The notes under the pieces were generated by a model. That model saw only the letters and a program-made list of their open reading frames with translations, was not told the DNA's origin and searched no databases. From Tachypleus tridentatus (lineage: Eukaryota; Arthropoda; Merostomata; Xiphosura; Limulidae), in the NCBI RefSeq assembly GCF_004210375.1, contig NC_134830.1:9114001-9178000 (forward strand): a stretch of 64,000 nt of DNA, given 5' to 3'. How positions within the stretch are numbered: the first letter of the stretch is position 1; the number at the start of each line of letters is the position of its first letter. The position numbers and the translations under genes are program-made. Positions 1-13,288 of this stretch are shown one piece after another.

Positions 1-207
1 TTCTATATTCGAGAAACAAGCAGAAAAATGGACACTAGATTCAAAGTACAACAACAAAAACACCTTCACACGTTTTCGAACCAGTGTAAATCAAATAAAC
101 GCAACATAACCATAGAAAACTCCCAGCTACTAAGTAGGGAAACAAACGTAAAATCAAATAAGCCCTACTTATACATCAACTAGAATCAAAATTAAACCAG
201 CATAAGA

Positions 208-474
208 CCCGGCATGACCAGATGGTTAAAGCACTCGATTCGCAATCCGAGGAGCGTGGGTTCTAATCCTCGTCATACCAAACATGCTTGCCCTTTCAGC
301 CGTGAGGTTGTTATAAAGTTACGGTCAATACCAGTATTCGTTGGTAAAAGAGTTGGCGGTGGGTGGTGATGACTAATTGCCTTCCCTCTAGTCTTACACT
401 GTTAAATTAGGGACAGCTGGCGCAGATAGCCATCGTGTAGCTTTGTTCGAAATTCAAAAACAAACAAACCAAAA
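208..474 (+). mobile_element. tRNA-derived SINE in unit 1
   Basis: The tRNA-like head starts CCCGGCATGACCAG with a B box near GGGTTCTAATCC. It is followed by the family body (GGCGGTGGGTGGTGATGAC, CCTTCCCTCTAGTCTTACAC) and a CAAACAAACC-rich tail. The anticodon-loop position reads TTCGCAA, where the family norm elsewhere in the window is TCGTAA (Thr CGT). Relative to other units the B-box flank reads TCCTCG for TCCCCG. Confidence 0.88.
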
Positions 475-866
475 CGCAAACGAACTTGGCAGGGTTTCAG
501 TTTGAGAGAGAGGAGAAGTCTCAAGAATTCTCTCCCCAACAGAAGTGATCAGGAACGTTGTGGTTCATCTTCGGCCCCTCACGTGAAAAATTATTTAACT
601 GTGCTTGAAATTTCGCCTTGTGTAATTTTTACTTCTTTAAGGTGCAGTGCGATGGGGCATTATAAAATTAACAGGTGAGAAAGGGGAAAGCGAAACAAAG
701 ACGGCACTGAAGAAGTGAGCCAGGCCAGAGCCCGACAAGCAGACACCAACGTGAAACGACTCGATTCAGGACTGGGCAATAGTGTTGACTTTGGCTGGGA
801 TCTAAAGATCCAATGTCTGAGATTTGGATGTGTGGGAAACGCGAGTGCCCCGCGAAACCGACTTTC

Positions 867-900
867 ACAGGACAGGCGCCGAAAGTTTTATCTGTCCTGT
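867..900. repeat. 9-bp hairpin in the GC-richer part of the unit
   Basis: ACAGGACAG and CTGTCCTGT form a perfect stem around a 16-nt loop. It is repeated in every unit, the last at about 26507-26540. There the array boundary lies only about 15 bp downstream. No RNA family recognised. Confidence 0.6.
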
Positions 901-1792
901 AATAAACAAACCAATTGTTGGGTGAAAACAAATATTTATTTAATACAACTTATCAGTCAATAATGTTTTTATTCAGTACTTTTTTCTTGTACTTACATTT
1001 TAATCGCGTTTTAGGCTAATATCATGATCGGATCTGTCATTTAGCAAAACTACTTTTAATTTGCATAAACATTACTTATGTGAATGTTCTCAAACATAAT
1101 TGTTAATTTTGTGATGGATGAGTGAAACAATTGAGCACTTACCATTAAACTTCTTGTACATATATCAAATTTAAAATGTTCACCCTTTTTAACCCTTCAA
1201 TAACAGCGTATGCATTTAATAAATTAATGCTTGCTATTTATGTCCATCTTGTTTCAAAGTTACGATAACAATTTTGGAAAACGTTACGTTCTTGACCTTT
1301 CAGTTTCACAGTATTTTACTTTTTAATATTACTGTTAATTTCAAAAGTTTATCTTGGTTACAATTTTTAACATCTTCAGTAGTATGTCTTATGGTTTTAA
1401 AGATAAAAGTTTAAATCACTTTAAATGTTTTAATTTTTTCTTAATTCAACGTCGAAACCCGTTCAGTCATTTTATCAAGCCTTTTATTTCTACCTAGAAC
1501 AACGCGAGTACCATGGATTTCTTTGTAATTAGCGCTTACAGCCATTTCTTTCTCTACACGAAACAGACGAGTAATAGTTGCGTAACATGTTAGAAGCAAA
1601 GCTTTTCCCACCATTTTCTTCGAAAGACATAATCATACTTTAATTTTACCAAATTTTTAATACATGATGCGACTCGTATGTATACAGATAAGTAATAAAT
1701 AATCCAAAAAATGAACAACCTCCTTGTAAATATGAATATGGAATTTAATTATACAAACTTAACTTTGAAATATTTATTCATTGAACTCGTGC

Positions 1793-1809
1793 ACACTGGT
1801 CACCAGTGT
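1793..1809. repeat. 17-bp palindrome in U5-unit spacer
   Basis: ACACTGGT-C-ACCAGTGT is a perfect palindrome around one base, present in each unit about 2 kb upstream of U5. Function unknown. Confidence 0.6.
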
Positions 1810-3648
1810 TGTATAGCATGTTCTCGTTATGCGTGTGCTTGAGGCGAGTAAGGTTAGAGTGATGTTTGATCGGAAATGGTTCATAAAGCCAAACGTAAGT
1901 CGGATGATCTGTACATCCCTGCTCGGGCACTTTGATCCCTGAATTGGCCCGTTTGTGTATTGTTCATGATTTATCCGACCTGCATCTCGTCGTCTCTCCT
2001 CGTCCCTTTTCTTGCTTTGCCTTCGCTTTGTTGCCTGCCACGCCTACCAGACTAGCATTTACACGAATCAAATCACACCCATCAATCTGTCTATCCTTAT
2101 TATCCATTCACTTAGTTATTTTCTGAATGTGTGGGGTTGAAGGAGGACTGTTTAGTCTTCGAGCACTGCAGGGGATTAATGTTTTGCAAGAAATATTAAT
2201 CTTATACCTAAACACCTGCCGTAATTGTGTGTGTGAAGTCAATAGTTACAGTTAAACAGCTTTGTCGCCATATAACTGTTCTTTTATTGTCCTCAGTATT
2301 TTATCCCGCTGTTTATTTCTTTAGTATGCATATCACCTCGCTTTAACCATTGCATATTGATTTATTATTGTGTTCAAATGTAAAGTTTAGTAACAGTATC
2401 TTATGCTATAAAGCCAATCACTTTGTCGTGCCTATCAAAGCGGTATTTAAAACGCCTAATCAGGATCAACATTTTATAGAAAAGCTTCAAGCCCCATTAT
2501 GGATACCGTTTGTTCAAGTACCACAACCTTCTTCAGGCTTAAATGCAGTAAACTATAAGCACAGGCAACTAACTGTACAAATGGGCGTGTCTGATTCAGC
2601 ATTAGATTGACCCGGTAAATGTATTTTAAAAAGTAACAATTACTCGAATAGTAACACTTGATGCTAAACAATGGATTTAAAAGAAAACAAGAAAAAAAAA
2701 CGTATTTCGTATAGGAGTTAGAAATTTAAGCAAAACAGTCAATTAACTTAAAATAATTTAATATTAAAACTACCAATATTTTTTAAGCAAATATGTTGAG
2801 AACTCATTGATCGATATTTAAGTTAGGTAACACTCAAGACATTACAAAGTTAAAGTGGACTTCTTGAATCACTAAAACGTAAACATAGGTTGAAGTACTT
2901 TCATGTCACGTGAACTACGGAGAATAACGCACCACGAGCAAAAGTAGTACCACCAAACTACTAAAATTAATGATTTACCGAAAACAGCGTTCAAAGAGAC
3001 TTATGTTTCTGTATTGCTTTTATAAAATTTGAGTGTACGGCAGACTTTGTTGTTTGTTCGGCCCAAATGTTTTCACACCAAACGATGTCAAACAACGATC
3101 ACGCCTTTCCGGAGAAACTTCAATTTCAGGTAGTGTTAAATGTAATTAGACTTTGAGAAATTTGGATGTTGTTCAAAGTAACGCCGTTTCACGGGCACAC
3201 GAAAGCAAATAAATACGTTTCATACAGTGTTTGGTTATTGATGTTTCTGATTATCATAAAGTTCGAAAGTAAATTTCCAGATGTTTGAGAAATTATTCAG
3301 TTATTATGATAGTTAAACAAGTAGTTTAGTGATCAGATTTAAAAGTAAAATGTGGTTTACCCCCTATTATATCTAGTGTTTTACGCTTGTCTTTAAAGGT
3401 TATTTTGGTCCTTTAATTCAGCACAAATACCTGAAACATCAGATGCGTGTAACAAGATATCAGAAGATATTAGTCTCACTCTGAACCACAGTTTTAATGT
3501 TCTCATCTAAAATGCATCGTCCCCCCCTTTTCAGACGGTAAGGATGAACTTGTCCACTATCGGGATTGTTATCACTTCGAGAAGTTTCGTACGTTTTTTA
3601 CAACACAGTTGACATTCTCTTTAAAACAAAAACAATGTAATTAAATTG

Positions 3649-3671
3649 TATGATACAAAAGTTGTATCATA
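3649..3671. repeat. Perfect inverted repeat upstream of U5
   Basis: TATGATACAA, a 3-base spacer, then TTGTATCATA, a perfect 10-bp inverted repeat 114-136 bp upstream of U5. It recurs unchanged in the other units. It could be a bound operator-like site or a small hairpin; I do not recognise it. Confidence 0.7.
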
Positions 3672-3710
3672 TTTTAAGATGTATGAAGGTGAATTCCATA
3701 TAACGACGTC

Positions 3711-3729
3711 TAATTCCTGTAACACCGAC
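3711..3729 (+). promoter_or_regulatory. Candidate PSE of U5 gene
   Basis: TAATTCCTGTAACACCGAC lies 74 to 56 bp upstream of U5 in copy 1. The same sequence sits at -74 in all six genes (7983, 12254, 16531, 20805, 25076). Arthropod snRNA promoters use a proximal sequence element in roughly this window, and the fly element begins with a similar AATTCCC core. The call rests on position and partial resemblance. Conservation between copies is not independent evidence, because the whole unit is homogenised. Confidence 0.4.
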
Positions 3730-3784
3730 GAAATCGTTTCGAAAGTGTTTGTATAAGTAGAGGCGTTTGAGAGAAATTGCTTTA

Positions 3785-3901
3785 ATGCTCAGGTTTCCCT
3801 TCATTTCGTATTAATCTTTCGCCTTTACTAAAGATTACCGTGGAGGGAACATTACAATGAGCCTATAGGCAAATTTTTGAAGTCTCACGTCGGTGAGACA
3901 A
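3785..3901 (+). ncRNA. U5: U5 spliceosomal snRNA, array copy 1
   Basis: U5 is the core RNA of the U4/U6.U5 tri-snRNP; its loop 1 holds the exon ends during both splicing steps. The start was set by alignment with the remembered human U5 5' end (same 39-nt spacing to the loop). Visible parts: GCTCA near the 5' end pairs with TGAGC after the internal loops; TTCCCT pairs with AGGGAA; TAATCTTT pairs with AAAGATTA to close loop 1; AAATTTTTGA is the Sm site; GTCTCAC(GTCG)GTGAGAC (3882-3899) is the 3' terminal hairpin. The length of about 117 nt fits the family (human 116). Oddity: loop 1 reads GCCTTTAC with three T, one short of the near-invariant GCCTTTTAC. This copy is therefore either defective or carries a homopolymer sequencing error. 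Confidence 0.95.
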
Positions 3902-3910
3902 CAATCTATG

Positions 3911-3923
3911 AATAAAAATAGAG
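3911..3923 (+). promoter_or_regulatory. 3'-box-like element after U5
   Basis: AATAAAAATAGAG starts 10 bp after the U5 3' end and resembles the metazoan snRNA 3' box (GTTT-N-AAAARNNAGA), which directs Integrator cleavage. It is present after every U5 copy. The leading GTTT is missing, so the match is partial. Confidence 0.45.
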
Positions 3924-4477
3924 TTGAGAAAGCGACTTTAGTGGTGCATGAATTTTAGCGCGAGTTGTTGCTATGATGTTTTAGTTCTCGATGAAATATT
4001 GTGTTTTGGAAAAACGTTTTTAATACTGAACATATATTTCGCATTATAACTGTTTTCATACTACGATTATGCAAACTTCAACAAATCTGGAATTAATATA
4101 AATATTGTAATCGTGTTTTATAAATATCATTTTCTCATGTAATTTTCCAAAATATTAAAGACGATAACGCAAAAATAAAAGGGCCCAGCATTAGTGAGAC
4201 AGAAATACTTGAATAAGAGGAAACGAGTACTGGGTCTGTTTTCATCTTGTAATGCGACAACTGCCACGACTTCTATATTCGAGAAACAAGCAGAAAAATG
4301 GACACTAGATTCAAAGTACAACAACAAAAACACCTTCACACGTTTTCGAACCAGTGTAAATCAAATAAACGCAACATAACCATAGAAAACTCCCAGCTAC
4401 TAAGTAGGGAAACAAACGTAAAATCAAATAAGCCCTACTTATACATCAACTAGAATCAAAATTAAACCAGCATAAGA

Positions 4478-4744
4478 CCCGGCATGACCAGATGGTTAAA
4501 GCACTCGATTCGCAATCCGAGGAGCGTGGGTTCTAATCCCCGTCATACCAAACATGCTTGCCCTTTCAGCCGTGAGGTTGTTATAAAGTTACGGTCAATA
4601 CCAGTATTCGTTGGTAAAAGAGTTGGCGGTGGGTGGTGATGACTAATTGCCTTCCCTCTAGTCTTACACTGTTAAATTAGGGACAGCTGGCGCAGATAGC
4701 CATCGTGTAGCTTTGTTCGAAATTCAAAAACAAACAAACCAAAA
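4478..4744 (+). mobile_element. tRNA-derived SINE in unit 2
   Basis: Same insertion at the same place in the unit, so it was copied with the unit rather than inserted anew. The B-box flank is TCCCCG. Confidence 0.88.
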
Positions 4745-7700
4745 CGCAAACGAACTTGGCAGGGTTTCAGTTTGGAGAGAGAGGGAGAAGTCTCAAGAAT
4801 TCTCTCCCCAACAGAAGTGATCAGGAACGTTGTGGTTCATCTTCGGCCCCTCACGTGAAAAATTATTTAACTGTGCTTGAAATTTCGCCTTGTGTAATTT
4901 TTACTTCTTTAAGGTGCAGTGCGATGGGGCATTATAAAATTAACAGGTGAGAAAGGGGAAAGCGAAACAAAGACGGCACTGAAGAAGTGAGCCAGGCCAG
5001 AGCCCGACAAGCAGACACCAACGTGAAACGACTCGATTCAGGACTGGGCAATAGTGTTGACTTTGGCTGGGATCTAAAGATCCAATGTCTGAGATTTGGA
5101 TGTGTGGGGAAACGCGAGTGCCCCGCGAAAACCGACTTTCACAGGACAGGCGCCGAAAGTTTTATCTGTCCTGTAATAAACAAACCAATTGTTGGGTGAA
5201 AACAAATATTTATTTAATACAACTTATCAGTCAATAATGTTTTATTCAGTACTTTTTTCTTGTACTTACATTTTAATCGCGTTTTAGGCTAATATCATGA
5301 TCGGATCTGTCATTTAGCAAAACTACTTTTAATTTGCATAAACATTACTTATGTGAATGTTCTCAAACATAATTGTTAATTTTGTGATGGATGAGTGAAA
5401 CAATTGAGCACTTACCATTAAACTTCTTGTACATATATCAAATTTAAAATGTTCACCCTTTTTAACCCTTCAATAACAGCGTATGCATTTAATAAATTAA
5501 TGCTTGCTATTTATGTCCATCTTGTTTCAAAGTTACGATAACAATTTTGGAAAACGTTACGTTCTTGACCTTTCAGTTTCACAGTATTTTACTTTTAATA
5601 TTACTGTTAATTTCAAAAGTTTATCTTGGTTACAATTTTAACATCTTCAGTAGTATGTCTTATGGTTTTAAAGATAAAAGTTTAAATCACTTTAAATGTT
5701 TTAATTTTTCTTAATTCAACGTCGAAACCCGTTCAGTCATTTTATCAAGCCTTTTATTTCTACCTAGAACAACGCGAGTACCATGGATTTCTTTGTAATT
5801 AGCGCTTACAGCCATTTCTTTCTCTACACGAAACAGACGAGTAATAGTTGCGTAACATGTTAGAAGCAAAGCTTTTCCCACCATTTTCTTCGAAAGACAT
5901 AATCATACTTTAATTTTACCAAATTTTTAATACATGATGCGACTCGTATGTATACAGATAAGTAATAAATAATCCAAAAAATGAACAACCTCCTTGTAAA
6001 TATGAATATGGAATTTAATTATACAAACTTAACTTTGAAATATTTATTCATTGAACTCGTGCACACTGGTCACCAGTGTTGTATAGCATGTTCTCGTTAT
6101 GCGTGTGCTTGAGGCGAGTAAGGTTAGAGTGATGTTTGATCGGAAATGGTTCATAAAGCCAAACGTAAGTCGGATGATCTGTACATCCCTGCTCGGGCAC
6201 TTTGATCCCTGAATTGGCCCGTTTGTGTATTGTTCATGATTTATCCGACCTGCATCTCGTCGTCTCTCCTCGTCCCTTTTCTTGCTTTGCCTTCGCTTTG
6301 TTGCCTGCCACGCCTACCAGACTAGCATTTACACGAATCAAATCACACCCATCAATCTGTCTATCCTTATTATCCATTCACTTAGTTATTTTCTGAATGT
6401 GTGGGGTTGAAGGAGGACTGTTTAGTCTTCGAGCACTGCAGGGGATTAATGTTTTGCAAGAAATATTAATCTTATACCTAAACACCTGCCGTAATTGTGT
6501 GTGTGAAGTCAATAGTTACAGTTAAACAGCTTTGTCGCCATATAACTGTTCTTTTATTGTCCTCAGTATTTTATCCCGCTGTTTATTTCTTTAGTATGCA
6601 TATCACCTCGCTTTAACCATTGCATATTGATTTATTATTGTGTTCAAATGTAAAGTTTAGTAACAGTATCTTATGCTATAAAGCCAATCACTTTGTCGTG
6701 CCTATCAAAGCGGTATTTAAAACGCCTAATCAGGATCAACATTTTATAGAAAAGCTTCAAGCCCCATTATGGATACCGTTTGTTCAAGTACCACAACCTT
6801 CTTCAGGCTTAAATGCAGTAAACTATAAGCACAGGCAACTAACTGTACAAATGGGCGTGTCTGATTCAGCATTAGATTGACCCGGTAAATGTATTTTAAA
6901 AAGTAACAATTACTCGAATAGTAACACTTGATGCTAAACAATGGATTTAAAAGAAAACAAGAAAAAAAAAACGTATTTCGTATAGAGTTAGAAATTTAAG
7001 CAAAACAGTCAATTAACTTAAAATAATTTAATATTAAAACTACCAATATTTTTTAAGCAAATATGTTGAGAACTCATTGATCGATATTTAAGTTAGGTAA
7101 CACTCAAGACATTACAAAGTTAAAGTGGACTTTTTGAATCACTAAAACGTAAACATAGGTTGAAGTACTTTCATGTCACGTGAACTACGGAGAATAACGC
7201 ACCACGAGCAAAAGTAGTACCACCAAACTACTAAAATTAATGATTTACCGAAAACAGCGTTCAAAGAGACTTATGTTTCTGTATTGCTTTTATAAAATTT
7301 GAGTGTACGGCAGACTTTGTTGTTTGTTCGGCCCAAATGTTTTCACACCAAACGATGTCAAACAACGATCACGCCTTTCCGGAGAAACTTCAATTTCAGG
7401 TAGTGTTAAATGTAATTAGACTTTGAGAAATTTGGATGTTGTTCAAAGTAACGCCGTTTCACGGGCACACGAAAGCAAATAAATACGTTTCATACAGTGT
7501 TTGGTTATTGATGTTTCTGATTATCATAAAGTTCGAAAGTAAATTTCCAGATGTTTGAGAAATTATTCAGTTATTATGATAGTTAAACAAGTAGTTTAGT
7601 GATCAGATTTAAAAGTAAAATGTGGTTTACCCCCTATTATATCTAGTGTTTTACGCTTGTCTTTAAAGGTTATTTTGGTCCTTTAATTCAGCACAAATAC

Positions 7701-8056
7701 CTGAAACATCAGATGCGTGTAACAAGATATCAGAAGATATTAGTCTCACTCTGAACCACAGTTTTAATGTTCTCATCTAAAAATGCATCGTCCCCCCCCT
7801 TTTCAGACGGTAAGGATGAACTTGTCCACTATCGGGATTGTTATCACTTCGAGAAGTTTCGTACGTTTTTTACAACACAGTTGACATTCTCTTTAAAACA
7901 AAAACAATGTAATTAAATTGTATGATACAAAAGTTGTATCATATTTTAAGATGTATGAAGGTGAATTCCATATAACGACGTCTAATTCCTGTAACACCGA
8001 CGAAATCGTTTCGAAAGTGTTTGTATAAGTAGAGGCGTTTGAGAGAAATTGCTTTA

Positions 8057-8175
8057 ATGCTCAGGTTTCCCTTCATTTCGTATTAATCTTTCGCCTTTTA
8101 CTAAAGATTACCGTGGAGGGAAACATTACAATGAGCCTATAGGCAAATTTTTGAAGTCTCACGTCGGTGAGACAA
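8057..8175 (+). ncRNA. U5: U5 spliceosomal snRNA, array copy 2
   Basis: Loop 1 is canonical (CGCCTTTTACT, 11 nt) inside the perfect TAATCTTT/AAAGATTA stem. The Sm site has five T and the 3' hairpin is intact. The only peculiarity is one extra A in the GGAGGGAAACATT stretch on the 3' side of the long stem. This falls in a run of A and may be an assembly length error. Its upstream and downstream control motifs are the same as in copy 1. It is a good candidate for an expressed gene. Confidence 0.97.
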
Positions 8176-8751
8176 CAATCTATGAATAAAAATAGAGTTG
8201 AGAAAGCGACTTTAGTGGTGCATGAATTTTAGCGCGAGTTGTTGCTATGATGTTTTAGTTCTCGATGAAATATTGTGTTTTGGAAAAACGTTTTTAATAC
8301 TGAACATATATTTCGCATTATAACTGTTTTCATACTACGATTATGCAAACTTCAACAAATCTGGAATTAATATAAATATTGTAATCGTGTTTTATAAATA
8401 TCATTTTCTCATGTAATTTTCCAAAATATTAAAGACGATAACGCAAAAATAAAAGGGCCCAGCATTAGTGAGACAGAAATACTTGAATAAGAGGAAACGA
8501 GTACTGGGTCTGTTTTCATCTTGTAATGCGACAACTGCCACGACTTCTATATTCGAGAAACAAGCAGAAAAATGGACACTAGATTCAAAGTACAACAACA
8601 AAAACACCTTCACACGTTTTCGAACCAGTGTAAATCAAATAAACGCAACATAACCATAGAAAACTCCCAGCTACTAAGTAGGGAAACAAACGTAAAATCA
8701 AATAAGCCCTACTTATACATCAACTAGAATCAAAATTAAACCAGCATAAGA

Positions 8752-9018
8752 CCCGGCATGACCAGATGGTTAAAGCACTCGATTCGCAATCCGAGGAGCG
8801 TGGGTTCTAATCCCCGTCATACCAAACATGCTTGCCCTTTCAGCCGTGAGGTTGTTATAAAGTTACGGTCAATACCAGTATTCGTTGGTAAAAGAGTTGG
8901 CGGTGGGTGGTGATGACTAATTGCCTTCCCTCTAGTCTTACACTGTTAAATTAGGGACAGCTGGCGCAGATAGCCATCGTGTAGCTTTGTTCGAAATTCA
9001 AAAACAAACAAACCAAAA
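8752..9018 (+). mobile_element. tRNA-derived SINE in unit 3
   Basis: Orthologous copy of the unit SINE, full length, no copy-specific change noted. Confidence 0.88.
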
Positions 9019-12000
9019 CGCAAACGAACTTGGCAGGGTTTCAGTTTGAGAGAGAGGAGAAGTCTCAAGAATTCTCTCCCCAACAGAAGTGATCAGGAAC
9101 GTTGTGGTTCATCTTCGGCCCCTCACGTGAAAAATTATTTAACTGTGCTTGAAATTTCGCCTTGTGTAATTTTACTTCTTTAAGGTGCAGTGCGATGGGG
9201 CATTATAAAATTAACAGGTGAGAAAGGGGAAAGCGAAACAAAGACGGCACTGAAGAAGTGAGCCAGGCCAGAGCCCGACAAGCAGACACCAACGTGAAAC
9301 GACTCGATTCAGGACTGGGCAATAGTGTTGACTTTGGCTGGGATCTAAAGATCAATGTCTGAGATTTGGATGTGTGGGGAAACGCGAGTGCCCGCGAAAA
9401 CCGACTTTCACAGGACAGGCGCCGAAAGTTTTATCTGTCCTGTAATAAACAAACCAATTGTTGGGTGAAAACAAATATTTATTTAATACAACTTATCAGT
9501 CAATAATGTTTTTATTCAGTACTTTTTTCTTGTACTTACATTTTAATCGCGTTTTAGGCTAATATCATGATCGGATCTGTCATTTAGCAAAACTACTTTT
9601 AATTTGCATAAACATTACTTATGTGAATGTTCTCAAACATAATTGTTAATTTTGTGATGGATGAGTGAAACAATTGAGCACTTACCATTAAACTTCTTGT
9701 ACATATATCAAATTTAAAATGTTCACCCTTTTTAACCCTTCAATAACAGCGTATGCATTTAATAAATTAATGCTTGCTATTTATGTCCATCTTGTTTCAA
9801 AGTTACGATAACAATTTTGGAAAACGTTACGTTCTTGACCTTTCAGTTTCACAGTATTTTACTTTTTAATATTACTGTTAATTTCAAAAGTTTATCTTGG
9901 TTACAATTTTTAACATCTTCAGTAGTATGTCTTATGGTTTTAAAGATAAAAGTTTAAATCACTTTAAATGTTTTAATTTTTCTTAATTCAACGTCGAAAC
10001 CCGTTCAGTCATTTTATCAAGCCTTTTATTTCTACCTAGAACAACGCGAGTACCATGGATTTCTTTGTAATTAGCGCTTACAGCCATTTCTTTCTCTACA
10101 CGAAACAGACGAGTAATAGTTGCGTAACATGTTAGAAGCAAAGCTTTTCCCACCATTTTCTTCGAAAGACATAATCATACTTTAATTTTACCAAATTTTT
10201 AATACATGATGCGACTCGTATGTATACAGATAAGTAATAAATAATCCAAAAAATGAACAACCTCCTTGTAAATATGAATATGGAATTTAATTATACAAAC
10301 TTAACTTTGAAATATTTATTCATTGAACTCGTGCACACTGGTCACCAGTGTTGTATAGCATGTTCTCGTTATGCGTGTGCTTGAGGCGAGTAAGGTTAGA
10401 GTGATGTTTGATCGGAAATGGTTCATAAAGCCAAACGTAAGTCGGATGATCTGTACATCCCTGCTCGGGCACTTTGATCCCTGAATTGGCCCGTTTGTGT
10501 ATTGTTCATGATTTATCCGACCTGCATCTCGTCGTCTCTCCTCGTCCCTTTTCTTGCTTTGCCTTCGCTTTGTTGCCTGCCACGCCTACCAGACTAGCAT
10601 TTACACGAATCAAATCACACCCATCAATCTGTCTATCCTTATTATCCATTCACTTAGTTATTTTCTGAATGTGTGGGGTTGAAGGAGGACTGTTTAGTCT
10701 TCGAGCACTGCAGGGATTAATGTTTTGCAAGAAATATTAATCTTATACCTAAACACCTGCCGTAATTGTGTGTGTGAAGTCAATAGTTACAGTTAAACAG
10801 CTTTGTCGCCATATAACTGTTCTTTTATTGTCCTCAGTATTTTATCCCGCTGTTTATTTCTTTAGTATGCATATCACCTCGCTTTAACCATTGCATATTG
10901 ATTTATTATTGTGTTCAAATGTAAAGTTTAGTAACAGTATCTTATGCTATAAAGCCAATCACTTTGTCGTGCCTATCAAAGCGGTATTTAAAACGCCTAA
11001 TCAGGATCAACATTTTATAGAAAAGCTTCAAGCCCCATTATGGATACCGTTTGTTCAAGTACCACAACCTTCTTCAGGCTTAAATGCAGTAAACTATAAG
11101 CACAGGCAACTAACTGTACAAATGGGCGTGTCTGATTCAGCATTAGATTGACCCGGTAAATGTATTTTAAAAAGTAACAATTACTCGAATAGTAACACTT
11201 GATGCTAAACAATGGATTTAAAAAAGAAAACAAGAAAAAAAAACGTATTTCGTATAGGAGTTAGAAATTTAAGCAAAACAGTCAATTAACTTAAAATAAT
11301 TTAATATTAAAACTACCAATATTTTTTAAGCAAATATGTTGAGAACTCATTGATCGATATTTAAGTTAGGTAACACTCAAGACATTACAAAGTTAAAGTG
11401 GACTTTTTGAATCACTAAAACGTAAACATAGGTTGAAGTACTTTCATGTCACGTGAACTACGGAGAATAACGCACCACGAGCAAAAGTAGTACCACCAAA
11501 CTACTAAAATTAATGATTTACCGAAAACAGCGTTCAAAGAGACTTATGTTTCTGTATTGCTTTTATAAAATTTGAGTGTACGGCAGACTTTGTTGTTTGT
11601 TCGGCCCAAATGTTTTCACACCAAACGATGTCAAACAACGATCACGCCTTTCCGGAGAAACTTCAATTTCAGGTAGTGTTAAATGTAATTAGACTTTGAG
11701 AAATTTGGATGTTGTTCAAAGTAACGCCGTTTCACGGGCACACGAAAGCAAATAAATACGTTTCATACAGTGTTTGGTTATTGATGTTTCTGATTATCAT
11801 AAAGTTCGAAAGTAAATTTCCAGATGTTTGAGAAATTATTCAGTTATTATGATAGTTAAACAAGTAGTTTAGTGATCAGATTTAAAAGTAAAATGTGGTT
11901 TACCCCCTATTATATCTAGTGTTTTACGCTTGTCTTTAAAGGTTATTTTGGTCCTTTAATTCAGCACAAATACCTGAAACATCAGATGCGTGTAACAAGA

Positions 12001-12327
12001 TATCAGAAGATATTAGTCTCACTCTGAACCACAGTTTTAATGTTCTCATCTAAAATGCATCGTCCCCCCCTTTTCAGACGGTAAGGATGAACTTGTCCAC
12101 TATCGGGATTGTTATCACTTCGAGAAGTTTCGTACGTTTTTTACAACACAGTTGACATTCTCTTTAAAACAAAAACAATGTAATTAAATTGTATGATACA
12201 AAAGTTGTATCATATTTTAAGATGTATGAAGGTGAATTCCATATAACGACGTCTAATTCCTGTAACACCGACGAAATCGTTTCGAAAGTGTTTGTATAAG
12301 TAGAGGCGTTTGAGAGAAATTGCTTTA

Positions 12328-12445
12328 ATGCTCAGGTTTCCCTTCATTTCGTATTAATCTTTCGCCTTTACTAAAGATTACCGTGGAGGGAACATTACAA
12401 TGAGCCTATAGGCAAATTTTTTGAAGTCTCACGTCGGTGAGACAA
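12328..12445 (+). ncRNA. U5: U5 spliceosomal snRNA, array copy 3
   Basis: All stems and the 3' hairpin are present. Loop 1 again has only three T (GCCTTTAC), as in copy 1, while the Sm run has six T instead of five. Both are one-base changes in T runs, so read errors are a plausible cause. If real, the shortened loop would be expected to impair exon alignment, because loop 1 length and sequence are nearly fixed across eukaryotes. Confidence 0.95.
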
Positions 12446-13021
12446 CAATCTATGAATAAAAATAGAGTTGAGAAAGCGACTTTAGTGGTGCATGAATTTT
12501 AGCGCGAGTTGTTGCTATGATGTTTTAGTTCTCGATGAAATATTGTGTTTTGGAAAAACGTTTTTAATACTGAACATATATTTCGCATTATAACTGTTTT
12601 CATACTACGATTATGCAAACTTCAACAAATCTGGAATTAATATAAATATTGTAATCGTGTTTTATAAATATCATTTTCTCATGTAATTTTCCAAAATATT
12701 AAAGACGATAACGCAAAAATAAAAGGGCCCAGCATTAGTGAGACAGAAATACTTGAATAAGAGGAAACGAGTACTGGGTCTGTTTTCATCTTGTAATGCG
12801 ACAACTGCCACGACTTCTATATTCGAGAAACAAGCAGAAAAATGGACACTAGATTCAAAGTACAACAACAAAAACACCTTCACACGTTTTCGAACCAGTG
12901 TAAATCAAATAAACGCAACATAACCATAGAAAACTCCCAGCTACTAAGTAGGGAAACAAACGTAAAATCAAATAAGCCCTACTTATACATCAACTAGAAT
13001 CAAAATTAAACCAGCATAAGA

Positions 13022-13288
13022 CCCGGCATGACCAGATGGTTAAAGCACTCGATTCGCAATCCGAGGAGCGTGGGTTCTAATCCCCGTCATACCAAACATG
13101 CTTGCCCTTTCAGCCGTGAGGTTGTTATAAAGTTACGGTCAATACCAGTATTCGTTGGTAAAAGAGTTGGCGGTGGGTGGTGATGACTAATTGCCTTCCC
13201 TCTAGTCTTACACTGTTAAATTAGGGACAGCTGGCGCAGATAGCCATCGTGTAGCTTTGTTCGAAATTCAAAAACAAACAAACCAAAA
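13022..13288 (+). mobile_element. tRNA-derived SINE in unit 4
   Basis: Orthologous copy of the unit SINE, full length. Confidence 0.88.

Noticed and set aside
480-660. U1-snRNA-like words in the unit (ACTTGGCAGGG, GTGATCA-GAAC, GTGTAATTTTT)
   Set aside because: The invariant ACTTACCTG 5' end is missing, stem-loops 2 and 3 are unrecognisable and the matches are short words only; chance, or at best a very old relic.
1059-1066. Octamer ATTTGCAT, a known snRNA enhancer motif
   Set aside because: It lies about 2.7 kb upstream of U5, far outside the usual enhancer distance of about 200 bp, and is expected by chance in AT-rich DNA.
715-2610. Open frames of 64-87 codons repeated in each U5 unit
   Set aside because: They overlap on both strands, change length with one-base differences between units and show no domain or protein-like pattern.
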